Assembly: GCA_017933995.1 (NCBI GenBank)
Contig: JAGBKI010000055.1
Coordinates: 1 to 64,000, forward strand
Direction: 5' to 3'
DNA: 64,000 nt
Origin: Bacteroidaceae bacterium
GTDB taxonomy: Bacteria > Bacteroidota > Bacteroidia > Bacteroidales > Bacteroidaceae
Shown: one piece after another, positions 43,484 to 51,913 of the stretch
Numbering within the stretch: the stretch's first letter is position 1
Layout of the letters: each line of letters opens with the position of its first letter
Translations under genes and position numbers: made by a program
The notes under the pieces: generated by a model
Databases searched by the model: none
Told to the model about the DNA's origin: nothing
The model's input: the letters and a program-made list of their open reading frames with translations, nothing else

Positions 43484-43548
43484 GCGGCTCGGCATAGAAA
43501 AAGAAAGCAAGCTTCCTTTTCTCTGCGCTCGCCTTGCAGTATCTTTGC
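43484..43548 (+). repeat. Single hairpin-plus-promoter repeat unit
   Basis: GCGGCTCGGCATAGAAAAAG, a stem AGAAAGCAAGCTTCCTTTTCT, CTCTGCGCTCGCCTTGCAG and the box TATCTTTG at 43540-43547. It is nearly the same as one unit of the 40124-40440 array. The ATG of the GH127-like gene is only 9 bases behind the box. Confidence 0.8.
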
Positions 43549-43555
43549 CCCGGAT

Positions 43556-44623
43556 ATGCCAAGGAAACACTCCATATTATATATAAGGACACTCTGCTTC
43601 CTGCTTGCACTGCTGCCCCTTTGCACTATGGCGCAGGCATACCGTTTCGTCCCAGTGCGCAGCGACAGTGTGACGTTCCTCGACCGCGACATAACCAACT
43701 TCCAGCTGTTCCCAATGCTGGTAAGTCCCATTGTCGACAAGCCACAGCCACTCTATCCGCCGCGCGCGCCCCTTGCCGAACTCGAACGCCAATGGCGCGA
43801 GCGCGTGTTGCCCGCTTTGAACGCCGTGGGAGGGAGCGGCAGCGAAACCGAGGCGCAGGGCTATGCAGCGGTGGCCAATTTCTACGACGCGCAGACGCTG
43901 TGGCTGCTCACGGGCGAGGCACGCTATGTCGACGCGATGGAACGCGCCTTGACGGGCGGCCTCCCGGCGGCGATGTTCTCCTCGCCCGACGCAAGCGAAC
44001 GCCTGCTGTGCGCACAAGCGGTGATGGATGCCTCGCAATTGGTCTATGCCACAGACACCGCCGGGCTGTATGTAAACTTTTATCTCAACACAATGGCCCA
44101 CGTGGCTACGCCGCAGTTCAACTTTATGCTGGACCAGCTCACTGCGATGCCCTTCGGCCCGATGGTGAAACTGCGCCTGCGTGTGCCCGACGGCGCTGCG
44201 CTGCCCCTTGCCTTGCACCTGCGCCTGCCGGAGTGGGCGGTGGACGTGCCCGAAATCTATGTGAACGGTCACGAGGCCGACTACGACGTGGAGCGCGGCT
44301 ATGCAGTGATTCGTCGCACGTGGCGCGCCCGCGATGAGGTCTACATGCTTTTCGACCTCTCCCCCCGCCTTGTGAGCGACGGCGGCAACAGTTTTTTGCG
44401 CTGCGGCTCCATTGTCTACTGTCCGCAGGACAGCATCGCCGCCGATGCCGTGGCGTGGGTCGAGCCTGCCGGTGCCGACACCTTGTCGCGCCATCCGCTC
44501 TATGACCTCTGCTACCAGGCTGGCAGCGACACCGTGTGCACACGCCTGCGCCCCTATTTCGAGACACCGCAGCCCCTGCGCCGCCATCTCCACACACCTG
44601 GTCTGCGCCTCAAAGAACCGTGA
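43556..44623 (+). CDS. GH127-like (DUF1680) protein, short form, secreted
   Basis: 355 residues with a signal peptide (LCFLLALLPLCTMAQ). The middle resembles the (alpha/alpha)6 part of GH127-type glycosidases only loosely (NFYDAQTLWLLTGEARYVDAMERAL, LYVNFYLNTMAHV). MVKLRLRVPDGAALPLALHLRLPEW followed by VNGHEADYDVERGYAVIRRTW is the typical beta-sandwich of that family. Known GH127 proteins are about 600 residues, so this is a reduced form, and the Cys-Glu active site is not evident. A role in arabinose- or galactose-rich glycan breakdown is suggested by family only. The start may be nearly leaderless. Confidence 0.6.
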   Translation: MPRKHSILYIRTLCFLLALLPLCTMAQAYRFVPVRSDSVTFLDRDITNFQLFPMLVSPIVDKPQPLYPPRAPLAELERQWRERVLPALNAVGGSGSETEAQGYAAVANFYDAQTLWLLTGEARYVDAMERALTGGLPAAMFSSPDASERLLCAQAVMDASQLVYATDTAGLYVNFYLNTMAHVATPQFNFMLDQLTAMPFGPMVKLRLRVPDGAALPLALHLRLPEWAVDVPEIYVNGHEADYDVERGYAVIRRTWRARDEVYMLFDLSPRLVSDGGNSFLRCGSIVYCPQDSIAADAVAWVEPAGADTLSRHPLYDLCYQAGSDTVCTRLRPYFETPQPLRRHLHTPGLRLKEP

Positions 44624-44692
44624 CCGCTCCACGGCAGAGGCTTGCAGACATTTTTTTTGCGCCGACAATAACCAACAAAAACCTATAGCTTT

Positions 44693-47506
44693 ATGAGAAA
44701 CGCCACACTACGCACGCTGATGCTGGGCAGCGTGATGCCCGCCGCCACATTGGCACAGACGGCGCAGCAGCCCAACATCATCTTCTTCCTGGTCGACGAC
44801 ATGGGCTGGAACGAAACGAGCGTGCCGTTCTGGAAGGAGCGCACCGCGCTCAACGACCGCTACCGCACGCCCAACATGGAGCGCCTCGCCGCCCTCGGCG
44901 TGAAGTTCACCAACGCCTACGCCTGCCCCGTCAGTTCGCCCTCGCGCTGCTCCCTGATGAGCGGCATGAACGCCGCGCGCCACCGCGTCACAAACTGGGT
45001 GGAGGGCTACAACAGCAACACCAACGCCAGCGGCGGCGCACTGACCCTGCCCTCGTGGAACTACAACGGCATACAGCCCGCCGCCACGGCCAAAGCTAAG
45101 GACAAGGTGAACAGCACGCTCGTCACCCCGTTGCCGCAACTGCTCAAGGACGCTGGCTACACCACCATCCACATCGGCAAGGGCAACTTCGGCACCACCG
45201 GCACCAGCAGTGCCGACCCGCGCAACCTGGGCTTCACCTACCAGGTGGCGGGCAGTGCGGCGGGCGCGCCGGGCAGTTACCTCGCCGCCGATAACTACGG
45301 CAGCGGTTTCTACCACGTGCCCGACCTCGACAGCTACTACGAGCAGGGCACGTTCCTCACCGAGGCGCTGACCATCGAAGCCCTCAACTACCTCAACCGG
45401 GCCAAGCGCGCGGGCAAGCCCTTCTTCCTCTATATGTCGCAGTATGCCATCCACACGCCCTACAACGCCGACGAGCGTTTCACCGGCAACTACCGCCAGG
45501 CCGACGGACAGGGCGTGTACGACGAACTGCTGGGGGCAAACCTCAACACCTCCGAAATTAACCACGCTGCGCTCATCGAAGGTATGGACAAGAGCCTCGG
45601 CGACCTGATGGACTGGGTGGAGAGCGACCCCGACGTGGCCGCCAACACCATCATCATCTTTATGAGCGACAACGGCGGGCAGGCTGTCAATCCGCGCCAG
45701 GGCCGACAGAACCACGACCCCAACTATCCCGCGCGCGGCGGTAAGGGCAGCGGCTACGACGGCGGCATTCACGAGCCGATGATGGTCTACTGGCCGGGCC
45801 TCACCGAGGGCGGCACGGTCAATGCCAACCGCGTCATCATCGAGGACTTCTACCCCACCATCCTGGCCATGGCTGGTGTGACGGACTACACCACCGTGCA
45901 GACGCTCGACGGGCAGGACATCACGCCCCTGCTGCTCGACCCCACGCTGCGCCGCGACCGCCCCGTCATCACGCACTATCCCAACCGCTGGGGCGAGACC
46001 GCCGACCGCTCCGAGGGCTACGGCACCTACAGCGGCCTGATGAAGGGCGAATACCACCTGCTCTACTTCTGGGAGACGCAGGAACGCCGCCTCTACAACA
46101 TCACTGACGACCCGGGCGAAGCCAACAACCTCGCTGCCACAATGCCCGAACTCGTGCAGCAGATGGCACAGGAACTCACCGACTCGCTCATTGCGATGGA
46201 CGCGCAGCGCCCCACGCTGACCGCCACCGGCCAGTTGGTGCCCTGGCCCGCCGACGCGCAGGAGCAGGAGGCCAGTTACGAAAGCGGTGACGTCATTCCC
46301 GCCGCCAAGGTCGTGAAACTATCGACCGCCGACACCAAGGTGTACTACACCATCCGCGACAACCGCGCCGCCTCCGCCGAGGGCCCGTACTTCTGGACGC
46401 AGGGCGAGCAGTTCGGCTCACCCGCCATACAGTGCACCAACGAGGACTACAGCGGGCGCGCCGACAGCACGCTCCAACTCTTCTACTTCATGCAAGGTGC
46501 CAGCGACCAGTCGGTGCGCCTCTACACCTACGACGGCAAGCCCGTGAGCTACACCGAGGGCACCACGCTCACTTCGTGGAACTCCAGCAGCACCACCACG
46601 GCCAAGTACCTGCAATACGGCGTGGCTGACGCCGAGGAACTCTCGCTCATCGTGACTGACTACGCGGGCTACTACGGCATCCGCGCAGCCAACGGCGACC
46701 TGATGAACGACCGTGGCACCAGCCACGGCAGCGCCGTCAATATGAAGTGGGCCGTGTGGACCTACAGCGGCAACTACACGGGCGACACGGGCAGCCGCTA
46801 CCTTTTCACGGAGGCCGGTGTCGAAGTGCCGAAACCTTTGGTTGCGGGCGACGTGGTAGACCCCGCCACGGTGGTGAAACTCAGCGACGCTACGACGACC
46901 TACCTCTACCAGGTGATGGACAACCGCCCCACGCCGTTCTTTTGGCAACGCGGCACGTACAACGGCACGCAGGCCATACAGGTGAACAACGAGGATCTGG
47001 GCGGCAGCGAACAAGCCGCCGACCAGCAGTTCTACTTCGTGGCCACCGACGACGTGGAGCACGGCGTACAGGTCTACACCGCCGCCGGACAGCCTCTCGC
47101 CCTCGTCAGCGGCACCGCCGAGACCAGCCTGGGCAACGGCAACTTCCAGGCGGCCAACTACCTGCAATACGGCACGCCCACGGCGGGCGCTTTCCAGATG
47201 CTCTACAGCGGCTACGACGGCTACTATGGCCTGCGCACCGGCGGCGACCTCATGTGCGACCGCGGCACCAGCCGGGGCAGCGCGGTCAATATGGCGTGGT
47301 GCGTGATGACCTACAGCGGCAACCACCTGGGCGACCAGGGCAGCCGCTACCGCTTCGTGCCTGCGGGCGAAGTGCCAACGGGTATCGCCACCGCCACGAT
47401 GGCCAATGATAAACCCACCGCAGTCTACGACCTACAGGGCCGCCGCGTCGCCACACCCACGCAAGGCGGCATCTACATCATTGACGGCAAGAAGGTGGCA
47501 CGATAA
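44693..47506 (+). CDS. Secreted S1-family sulfatase with duplicated C-terminal domain and T9SS tail
   Basis: 937 residues. Signal peptide to about residue 22. The sulfatase domain (25-510) has the metal Asp pair in FFLVDDMGW (35-36) and the signature SSPSRCSLMSG, where Ser81 must be converted to formylglycine by an anaerobic maturase. SDNGGQAV and GGKGSGYDGGIHEPM supply further metal and substrate residues. Two homologous domains follow (about 530-700 and 714-895), each with VVKLS..T, an FFW/YFW..G segment and a QLFYF/QQFYF strand. The end VYDLQGRRVATPTQGGIYII is a type IX secretion sorting domain. It probably desulfates host or algal glycans outside the cell. Confidence 0.93.
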   Translation: MRNATLRTLMLGSVMPAATLAQTAQQPNIIFFLVDDMGWNETSVPFWKERTALNDRYRTPNMERLAALGVKFTNAYACPVSSPSRCSLMSGMNAARHRVTNWVEGYNSNTNASGGALTLPSWNYNGIQPAATAKAKDKVNSTLVTPLPQLLKDAGYTTIHIGKGNFGTTGTSSADPRNLGFTYQVAGSAAGAPGSYLAADNYGSGFYHVPDLDSYYEQGTFLTEALTIEALNYLNRAKRAGKPFFLYMSQYAIHTPYNADERFTGNYRQADGQGVYDELLGANLNTSEINHAALIEGMDKSLGDLMDWVESDPDVAANTIIIFMSDNGGQAVNPRQGRQNHDPNYPARGGKGSGYDGGIHEPMMVYWPGLTEGGTVNANRVIIEDFYPTILAMAGVTDYTTVQTLDGQDITPLLLDPTLRRDRPVITHYPNRWGETADRSEGYGTYSGLMKGEYHLLYFWETQERRLYNITDDPGEANNLAATMPELVQQMAQELTDSLIAMDAQRPTLTATGQLVPWPADAQEQEASYESGDVIPAAKVVKLSTADTKVYYTIRDNRAASAEGPYFWTQGEQFGSPAIQCTNEDYSGRADSTLQLFYFMQGASDQSVRLYTYDGKPVSYTEGTTLTSWNSSSTTTAKYLQYGVADAEELSLIVTDYAGYYGIRAANGDLMNDRGTSHGSAVNMKWAVWTYSGNYTGDTGSRYLFTEAGVEVPKPLVAGDVVDPATVVKLSDATTTYLYQVMDNRPTPFFWQRGTYNGTQAIQVNNEDLGGSEQAADQQFYFVATDDVEHGVQVYTAAGQPLALVSGTAETSLGNGNFQAANYLQYGTPTAGAFQMLYSGYDGYYGLRTGGDLMCDRGTSRGSAVNMAWCVMTYSGNHLGDQGSRYRFVPAGEVPTGIATATMANDKPTAVYDLQGRRVATPTQGGIYIIDGKKVAR

Positions 47507-47590
47507 GCCCAACGGCGCGTGCCCTCGCAGGGAGTCCGACTCCGCGATACTTTCCGCCGCATCCCCGACAGACACACCGGGATACCCAAT

Positions 47591-47630
47591 CACAACGCGC
47601 GCGTTCCATCAGCGGAACGCGCGCGTTGTG
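47591..47630. terminator. Bidirectional terminator with a 17-bp perfect stem
   Basis: CACAACGCGCGCGTTCC and GGAACGCGCGCGTTGTG around ATCAGC. It separates the sulfatase from the convergent minus-strand operon. Confidence 0.85.
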
Positions 47631-47650
47631 TTGTATACAAACGGGCTTGG

Positions 47651-48796
47651 CTACCGTGTGAGCGTGAAGCGGAATGCCCCGCCGGGCGTGGTGGCGAGCG
47701 TTGCGCGGGAATAGCCGCCAAGAAGGGCGCGGAGCAACGGGGACACTCCTTCGGGCAGCGGCGCGGCGAGCAACTGGTCGATGCGCACGGCGGCATAGGC
47801 ACTGAGACCGTCGGGCAAGGCCGCAGACGACGGCGCAACGGTTGGCGCATGGCGCGAACGCAAGGTAACGGGCCGTCCATCCTTGTCGCGGCCGGTGAGC
47901 AGGAAAGTGGGCGCGCCTGCGGTGTCAATAGCCGTGACAAGAAGCGAGGCCGTGCCGCATAGGCGGCGTATGTCGGCGGCTGCCGAGGTGCTGTCGCTCA
48001 GGGCGGTGAGCATCAGCCGCAGCGTACCGTCGCTACGCATCCGTTTCAAGAGTTCGGGACCGTCGGCGCGCAAGGTGGCTTGCAGCAGGTGGGCGGGCCG
48101 GGCATCGGGCAAGGCGGGCAGAGCCTGTGCTGCACCGATGGCCGCGCCGCTGACAACGAGAGCCGTGTCGGCGAGGGCGATGGTGGCAGCGATGTCGGCC
48201 TTGGTGTCGGGCAGACCGAGGCGCAGCAGGGTGCCATAGGGCGCGGGCAGCACGCTGGGGGAAGCCAACAATGCCACGGGGGCATCGGCGGGAAGCGACG
48301 TGGCGCGCGGGCTACAGGCAAAGCCCTCGCTGGCGGGAGCGTCGAGCATCACGCGAAGGGTGTGGGCAAGGCGGTCGCGCTCCTGCGCCGTGGCCGGACC
48401 GAGCACAAGCAGCGTGCTGCCCCGCAACGCTGCAAGCCAGCCTGCCTCCGTCCAAAACCAGCGCGCACCGCCCTCCTCCGTGGCGGTCACGCAGGGCGGC
48501 ATCGCCGCCACGAATGCCGACGCATCGCGCAGCGTCAGCGCCGCACCGAAGTACTCGTTGGGCGTGACGAAAAAGTAAGCATCGCCCTCGGTGGCCGATA
48601 GCGCGGGAAGCCCTGTGGCTTCGGCTATGAGGCGGGGCATCTCAGAGCGTGCAAAAGCGGCGGCGCTGAAACGCACCACGGCCTTGCTACGGGCGGGAAT
48701 GTAGTCGGGCAGCCGCTTGCCCCCAGCAAGCCACCACCACAGCGCGCCCCCAGCGAGCAACAACAAGGCAAAGGCGACGAAGAGCTTGGTTTTCAT
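47651..48796 (-). CDS. Hypothetical membrane-anchored protein
   Basis: 381 residues. One N-terminal membrane segment (KLFVAFALLLLAGGALWWWLAGG) and a large Ala/Leu/Arg-rich extracytoplasmic part. LPDYIPARSKAVVRFSAAAF resembles the opening of DUF4836-type Bacteroides proteins, but the rest could not be matched. It overlaps rsmE by 4 bases as the last gene of a three-gene minus-strand operon. No function assigned. Confidence 0.6.
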   Translation of the reverse strand: MKTKLFVAFALLLLAGGALWWWLAGGKRLPDYIPARSKAVVRFSAAAFARSEMPRLIAEATGLPALSATEGDAYFFVTPNEYFGAALTLRDASAFVAAMPPCVTATEEGGARWFWTEAGWLAALRGSTLLVLGPATAQERDRLAHTLRVMLDAPASEGFACSPRATSLPADAPVALLASPSVLPAPYGTLLRLGLPDTKADIAATIALADTALVVSGAAIGAAQALPALPDARPAHLLQATLRADGPELLKRMRSDGTLRLMLTALSDSTSAAADIRRLCGTASLLVTAIDTAGAPTFLLTGRDKDGRPVTLRSRHAPTVAPSSAALPDGLSAYAAVRIDQLLAAPLPEGVSPLLRALLGGYSRATLATTPGGAFRFTLTR

Positions 48797-49533
48797 GGCG
48801 CAATGCGTTTGCGGAGGTACATCATGTGGACTGCGGCGAGCGCGGCAGTCTCCGTGCGCAGACGGCTCTCGCCGAGCGAAACGGGGCGAAAGCCAGCGGC
48901 CAGCGCCTGTCGCACCTCGGCGGGGGTAAAGTCGCCCTCAGGCCCAATGATCACCACGGCATCGCCCCCTATCGGCACAACGTCGAGCAGCAGAGGCTTG
49001 TCGGGTGCTTCGGGGAAGTCGGTGGGGGCGTAGCAGTGGCATATATATTTATACGGAGTGGCCGCCACCGTTTCCAGGAAGTCAGTGAAAGCCACCGGAC
49101 CGCCGATGCGCGGCAGCCATGCCTTGTGGCTCTGTTTCATGGCGCTGACGGCGCAGCGCGCAAGGCGTTCGGTGTTGAGGCGGGAGCGCTCGGTGTTGGC
49201 CGTGTGCAGGAAAGTGAAAGCGTCGGTGCCTATCTCGGTAGCCTTCTCGACAAACCACTCCATGCGGTCGGCATTCTTGGTCGGCGCGACGGCGATGTGG
49301 ATACCGCCCTGCCACAGCGGCGCAGGCGTCTCGTGCGAAAGGACGCGCAGACGACAAGCACGCTTCGTCGCCTCGGCAATGCAGGCGCTCGCCAACGTGC
49401 CGCGCCCGTCTGTAACAAGGATTTCGTCGCCCTCGCGCAGGCGCAACACGCGCACGGCGTGGGCAGCCTCGTCGTCGGGAAGCTGGCAGCCGTCGCCCAA
49501 CTGGGGACAGAAGAAATAGCGGGTCTCTTTCAA
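48793..49533 (-). CDS. rsmE: 16S rRNA (uracil-1498-N3)-methyltransferase
   Basis: 246 residues. An N-terminal PUA-like domain (ETRYFFCPQLGDGCQLPDDEAAHAVRVLRLREGDEI) is followed by a SPOUT knot: VAPTKNADRMEWFVEKATEIGTD, VVIIGPEGDFTPAEV and VSLGESRLRTETAALAAV, the last forming the trefoil knot that binds SAM. All RsmE landmarks are present. It overlaps its neighbours on both sides by 4 bases. Confidence 0.95.
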   Translation of the reverse strand: MKETRYFFCPQLGDGCQLPDDEAAHAVRVLRLREGDEILVTDGRGTLASACIAEATKRACRLRVLSHETPAPLWQGGIHIAVAPTKNADRMEWFVEKATEIGTDAFTFLHTANTERSRLNTERLARCAVSAMKQSHKAWLPRIGGPVAFTDFLETVAATPYKYICHCYAPTDFPEAPDKPLLLDVVPIGGDAVVIIGPEGDFTPAEVRQALAAGFRPVSLGESRLRTETAALAAVHMMYLRKRIAP

Positions 49534-50117
49534 AAGTCTGTAGTGGTGCTGGTGTGCGACATAGCCTCACGGCGGCGCAGCTCGTCGCGCAGCGCCGTGG
49601 CCATCTCGAAGTTGTCTTCCTGTACGGCCTCGTTGAGCGCTTCTTTAAGCAAGTCGCTGTCCATCGCAGTGACAGGCACACGTATTTCCATCGTGCCGTC
49701 GCCGCGTATGCCCCCGCCGGTGATGGTGTTGAAGTAGTTGGCACCGACTTGCAGGGGCACGCCCGCCTCCACGGCCAACACAACACCAACGCCCACGGGA
49801 CGGCTCACGGTGCGCACGTCGCTGCCCTGAGCCATAAGGAGTTCGGCGCAATATTCGCCCCCTTTGGTGTTGTTGTGAATGACTACACAATTGAGCGTGA
49901 CGTCAAAGACGCGCATCACACTGGCCAGCGTCCGGGCTGTCTCGCTGCGCTTTCCCTGCATCATGCGCCTGACGGCGAGGAACTCCGCGTGCGACACGGG
50001 CACGGCCATACAGCGCGCGCCCAAAGCCTCGCGCAGGATGAGTATGTAGGCTCCTTGCAGGCTCACGCCGCGCGTCAGCCCAAGGGGCACAAGGTTGATG
50101 AAATCAGTGTTTGCCAT
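49530..50117 (-). CDS. Bifunctional nuclease domain protein with UVR motif
   Basis: 195 residues from the ATG giving MANTDFINLVPLGLTRGVSLQGAYILIL. The BFN/DUF151 domain (about 10-135) contains SVMRVFDVTLNCVVIHNNTKGGEYCAELLM and SRPVGVGVVLAVEAGVPLQV. The C-terminal MDSDLLKEALNEAVQEDNFEMATALRDELRRRE is a UvrB/UvrC-type helical hairpin used for protein contacts. BFN proteins have been reported to cut DNA and RNA. First gene of the operon with rsmE. A -7 box on the minus strand at 50158-50151 precedes it. Confidence 0.88.
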   Translation of the reverse strand: MANTDFINLVPLGLTRGVSLQGAYILILREALGARCMAVPVSHAEFLAVRRMMQGKRSETARTLASVMRVFDVTLNCVVIHNNTKGGEYCAELLMAQGSDVRTVSRPVGVGVVLAVEAGVPLQVGANYFNTITGGGIRGDGTMEIRVPVTAMDSDLLKEALNEAVQEDNFEMATALRDELRRREAMSHTSTTTDF

Positions 50118-50150
50118 AGGTCTGGCGGATTGTGGTTCCACTTTTATTTG

Positions 50151-50158
50151 CAAAAGTA
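50151..50158 (-). promoter_or_regulatory. -7 box of the bfn-rsmE operon
   Basis: TACTTTTG on the minus strand, 33 bases before the start codon. No clear -33 box. Confidence 0.55.
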
Positions 50159-50315
50159 AGGAAAATCGGGCGAAAGCGCGCGCCGCGTGCGAATAAAGTT
50201 GCGCAGCGGCACTATCTGCGCAGCGCGAGAACTCTTTATACGCTGCGCAGCGGCGCTCCGTGCGCCACAAATCGCGCCTATGGCCACAAGAAAACTTCCT
50301 GCTGGTCTCAGAATC

Positions 50316-50403
50316 TCCAAATTAAGCCTTAAATTGTACAAACTAAGCCTAAGTTTGGCGAAATTAAGCCTTAGTTTGTACAATTTAAGGCTTAATTTGA
50401 AGA
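50316..50403. repeat. AT-rich 21-bp periodic array (four units)
   Basis: TAAGCC/TAAGG cores lie at 50323, 50344, 50365 and 50386, exactly 21 apart. Units such as AAATTAAGCCTTAAATT are near-perfect palindromes. Upstream, 50190-50280 has several GCGCAGCGGC words that can pair with each other. Confidence 0.8.
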
Positions 50404-50447
50404 TTTGTGGGGCTGCGGGAGGGATTTTCACCTTTTCCGTGCATCGC

Positions 50448-50715
50448 GGGTGGGGCACGCTTCCAGCGTGCGTGCCACAACGATGCCACACCCACGGTGC
50501 AAGGGTTCTCTGCCCTTGCACCGTGGGTTACAGAGAGGGAGACGCCTCCAGCGTCTTTCGGGGCAGCATGCAACGGCGTGGGAACATGCACCAAGTAATA
50601 GGCTCGTGACAGACGCTGGAAGCGTCTCCCCCTCTGTAATCGCGGGTTCGCGAAGTGCAACGGAGCGAACCCGCGATAGGAACGCACTTCTGACGGACGC
50701 TGGAAGCGTCCCCCA
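50448..50715. repeat. Cluster of palindromic repeats (REP-like)
   Basis: Words of the type GACGCTGGAAGCGTC and CACGCTTCCAGCGTG occur at least four times in both orientations. They are mixed with GTGCAAGGGTTCTCTGCCC/GGGCAGAGAACCC-like and CGCGGGTTCG/CGAACCCGCG pairs. CTCTGTAA and TTACAGAG also recur inverted. No gene is seen between 50118 and 50899. Confidence 0.65.
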
Positions 50716-50823
50716 GAAGCGCAGATGCCACTCTGTTCTCCCCACTCCCAACACACGCCCCCACCCCCTACCCTTCCCCGAAAAAAAAGAGCCCCCGCCG
50801 CCGCGCCCCACAACAAAATCCAC

Positions 50824-50831
50824 TACCTTTG
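50824..50831 (+). promoter_or_regulatory. -7 box of the flavin reductase gene
   Basis: TACCTTTG 69 bases ahead of the ATG, no clear -33 box. Confidence 0.5.
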
Positions 50832-50899
50832 CCGCGCTGACAGAAAGAACTGGAAGCCCTTCCAAGCACGATTCACACCAACCTATCAAAAAACCAGTT

Positions 50900-51574
50900 A
50901 TGAAAAAAATCCTTCCCCTCCTCGCACTCGCCGCGACGCTCACGGCCTGCGGCACTGACAAAGCCGAACCCACCAATCCCGCAACCAACGCCAGCACACA
51001 GGTACCCGGGCGCAAAAATTTTGGAGCCAAGGGGGTCATCACCCCGTTGCCCGCCATTATGATTGCCACCTACGACAGCAACGGCAATCCCGACGTGATG
51101 ATGGCCGCATGGGGCGGCCAGTGCGGCCCCAACCACATCTGTTTCAACCTCTCCGAGCATAAAACGACCGAAAACCTACGTCTGAAGAAGGCTTTCACCG
51201 TTAGTTTCGCCTCCAAGGACAACGTGGCGCAGAGCGACTACTTCGGCATCGTCTCGGCCAACGACGTGCCCGACAAAGTCAAGCGCTCGGGTTTCTCTGC
51301 CACCAAGAGTCCCAACGTCGACGCACCAATCATCAACGAATACCCACTCACGCTGGAGTGCCGCGTCATTGAGATGGAACAGACATCGCTCGGCGAAGCG
51401 CGCGTCGTGGGCGAAATCGTAAACATGAGCGCCGAAGCCGCTGTGCTCGACGAGGCAGGCAACGTGGACTTGGGCAAACTACAGCCCATCGTGTTCGACT
51501 CCTCGCGCAACATCTATCGCGCCGTGGGCGACTCCGTAGGCCAAGCCTGGGGAAGCGGCAAGAAATACCAGTAG
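50900..51574 (+). CDS. Lipoprotein of the flavin reductase-like family
   Basis: 224 residues. The lipoprotein signal MKKILPLLALAATLTAC puts Cys at 17. The rest is a flavin reductase-like split barrel: PAIMIATYDSNGNPDVMMAAWGGQCGPNHICFNLSEHKTTENL binds FMN, AFTVSFASKDNVAQSDYFGI follows, and PLTLECRVIEMEQ leads to VVGEIVNM. Cytoplasmic members reduce flavin with NADH. The exported, lipid-anchored version is known in Bacteroidetes, but its electron partner is not. Homology begins near residue 35, and the signal is convincing, so the ATG is kept. Confidence 0.85.
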   Translation: MKKILPLLALAATLTACGTDKAEPTNPATNASTQVPGRKNFGAKGVITPLPAIMIATYDSNGNPDVMMAAWGGQCGPNHICFNLSEHKTTENLRLKKAFTVSFASKDNVAQSDYFGIVSANDVPDKVKRSGFSATKSPNVDAPIINEYPLTLECRVIEMEQTSLGEARVVGEIVNMSAEAAVLDEAGNVDLGKLQPIVFDSSRNIYRAVGDSVGQAWGSGKKYQ

Positions 51575-51598
51575 TCCCATACACCGCAAAAAATCAAA

Positions 51599-51656
51599 CG
51601 GCACGTCCGTTGCGCTCCCTTTGCAGGAACGTGGCGGACGCGCCGCTTTTATTTTC
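51599..51656 (+). terminator. Terminator after the flavin reductase gene
   Basis: CGGCACGTCCG pairs with CGGACGCGCCG (one mismatch) and is followed by CTTTTATTTT. Between it and the next gene only the promoter at 51755 is seen. Confidence 0.7.
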
Positions 51657-51754
51657 CCCCACTCCGCGCTGCAATTTTCCAAGCCCACGACACACGTTCC
51701 CCAATGCGCCACAGCACCTCCTGAAGGCGCAATTCGTTTTTTTTTAACCAAAAA

Positions 51755-51786
51755 TTTGTTTGTTCATAAAAACCGCCGTACTTTTG
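51755..51786 (+). promoter_or_regulatory. Promoter of the glycogen gene cluster
   Basis: TTTG at 51755-51758, a 20-base spacer and TACTTTTG at 51779-51786, an exact Bacteroidetes promoter. The leader to the ATG at 51914 is about 120 bases. Confidence 0.85.
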
Positions 51787-51913
51787 AATTTGAAATGTGG
51801 AGTTGGCAAACTGGCATTGCGCGCAACCATCCCCAAAGTGCGTATACATACGCCTGCAACACTCTATTTTTCAAAGCGTTAAAACATTACGAATAACAAT
51901 AACAGACAAGGCT

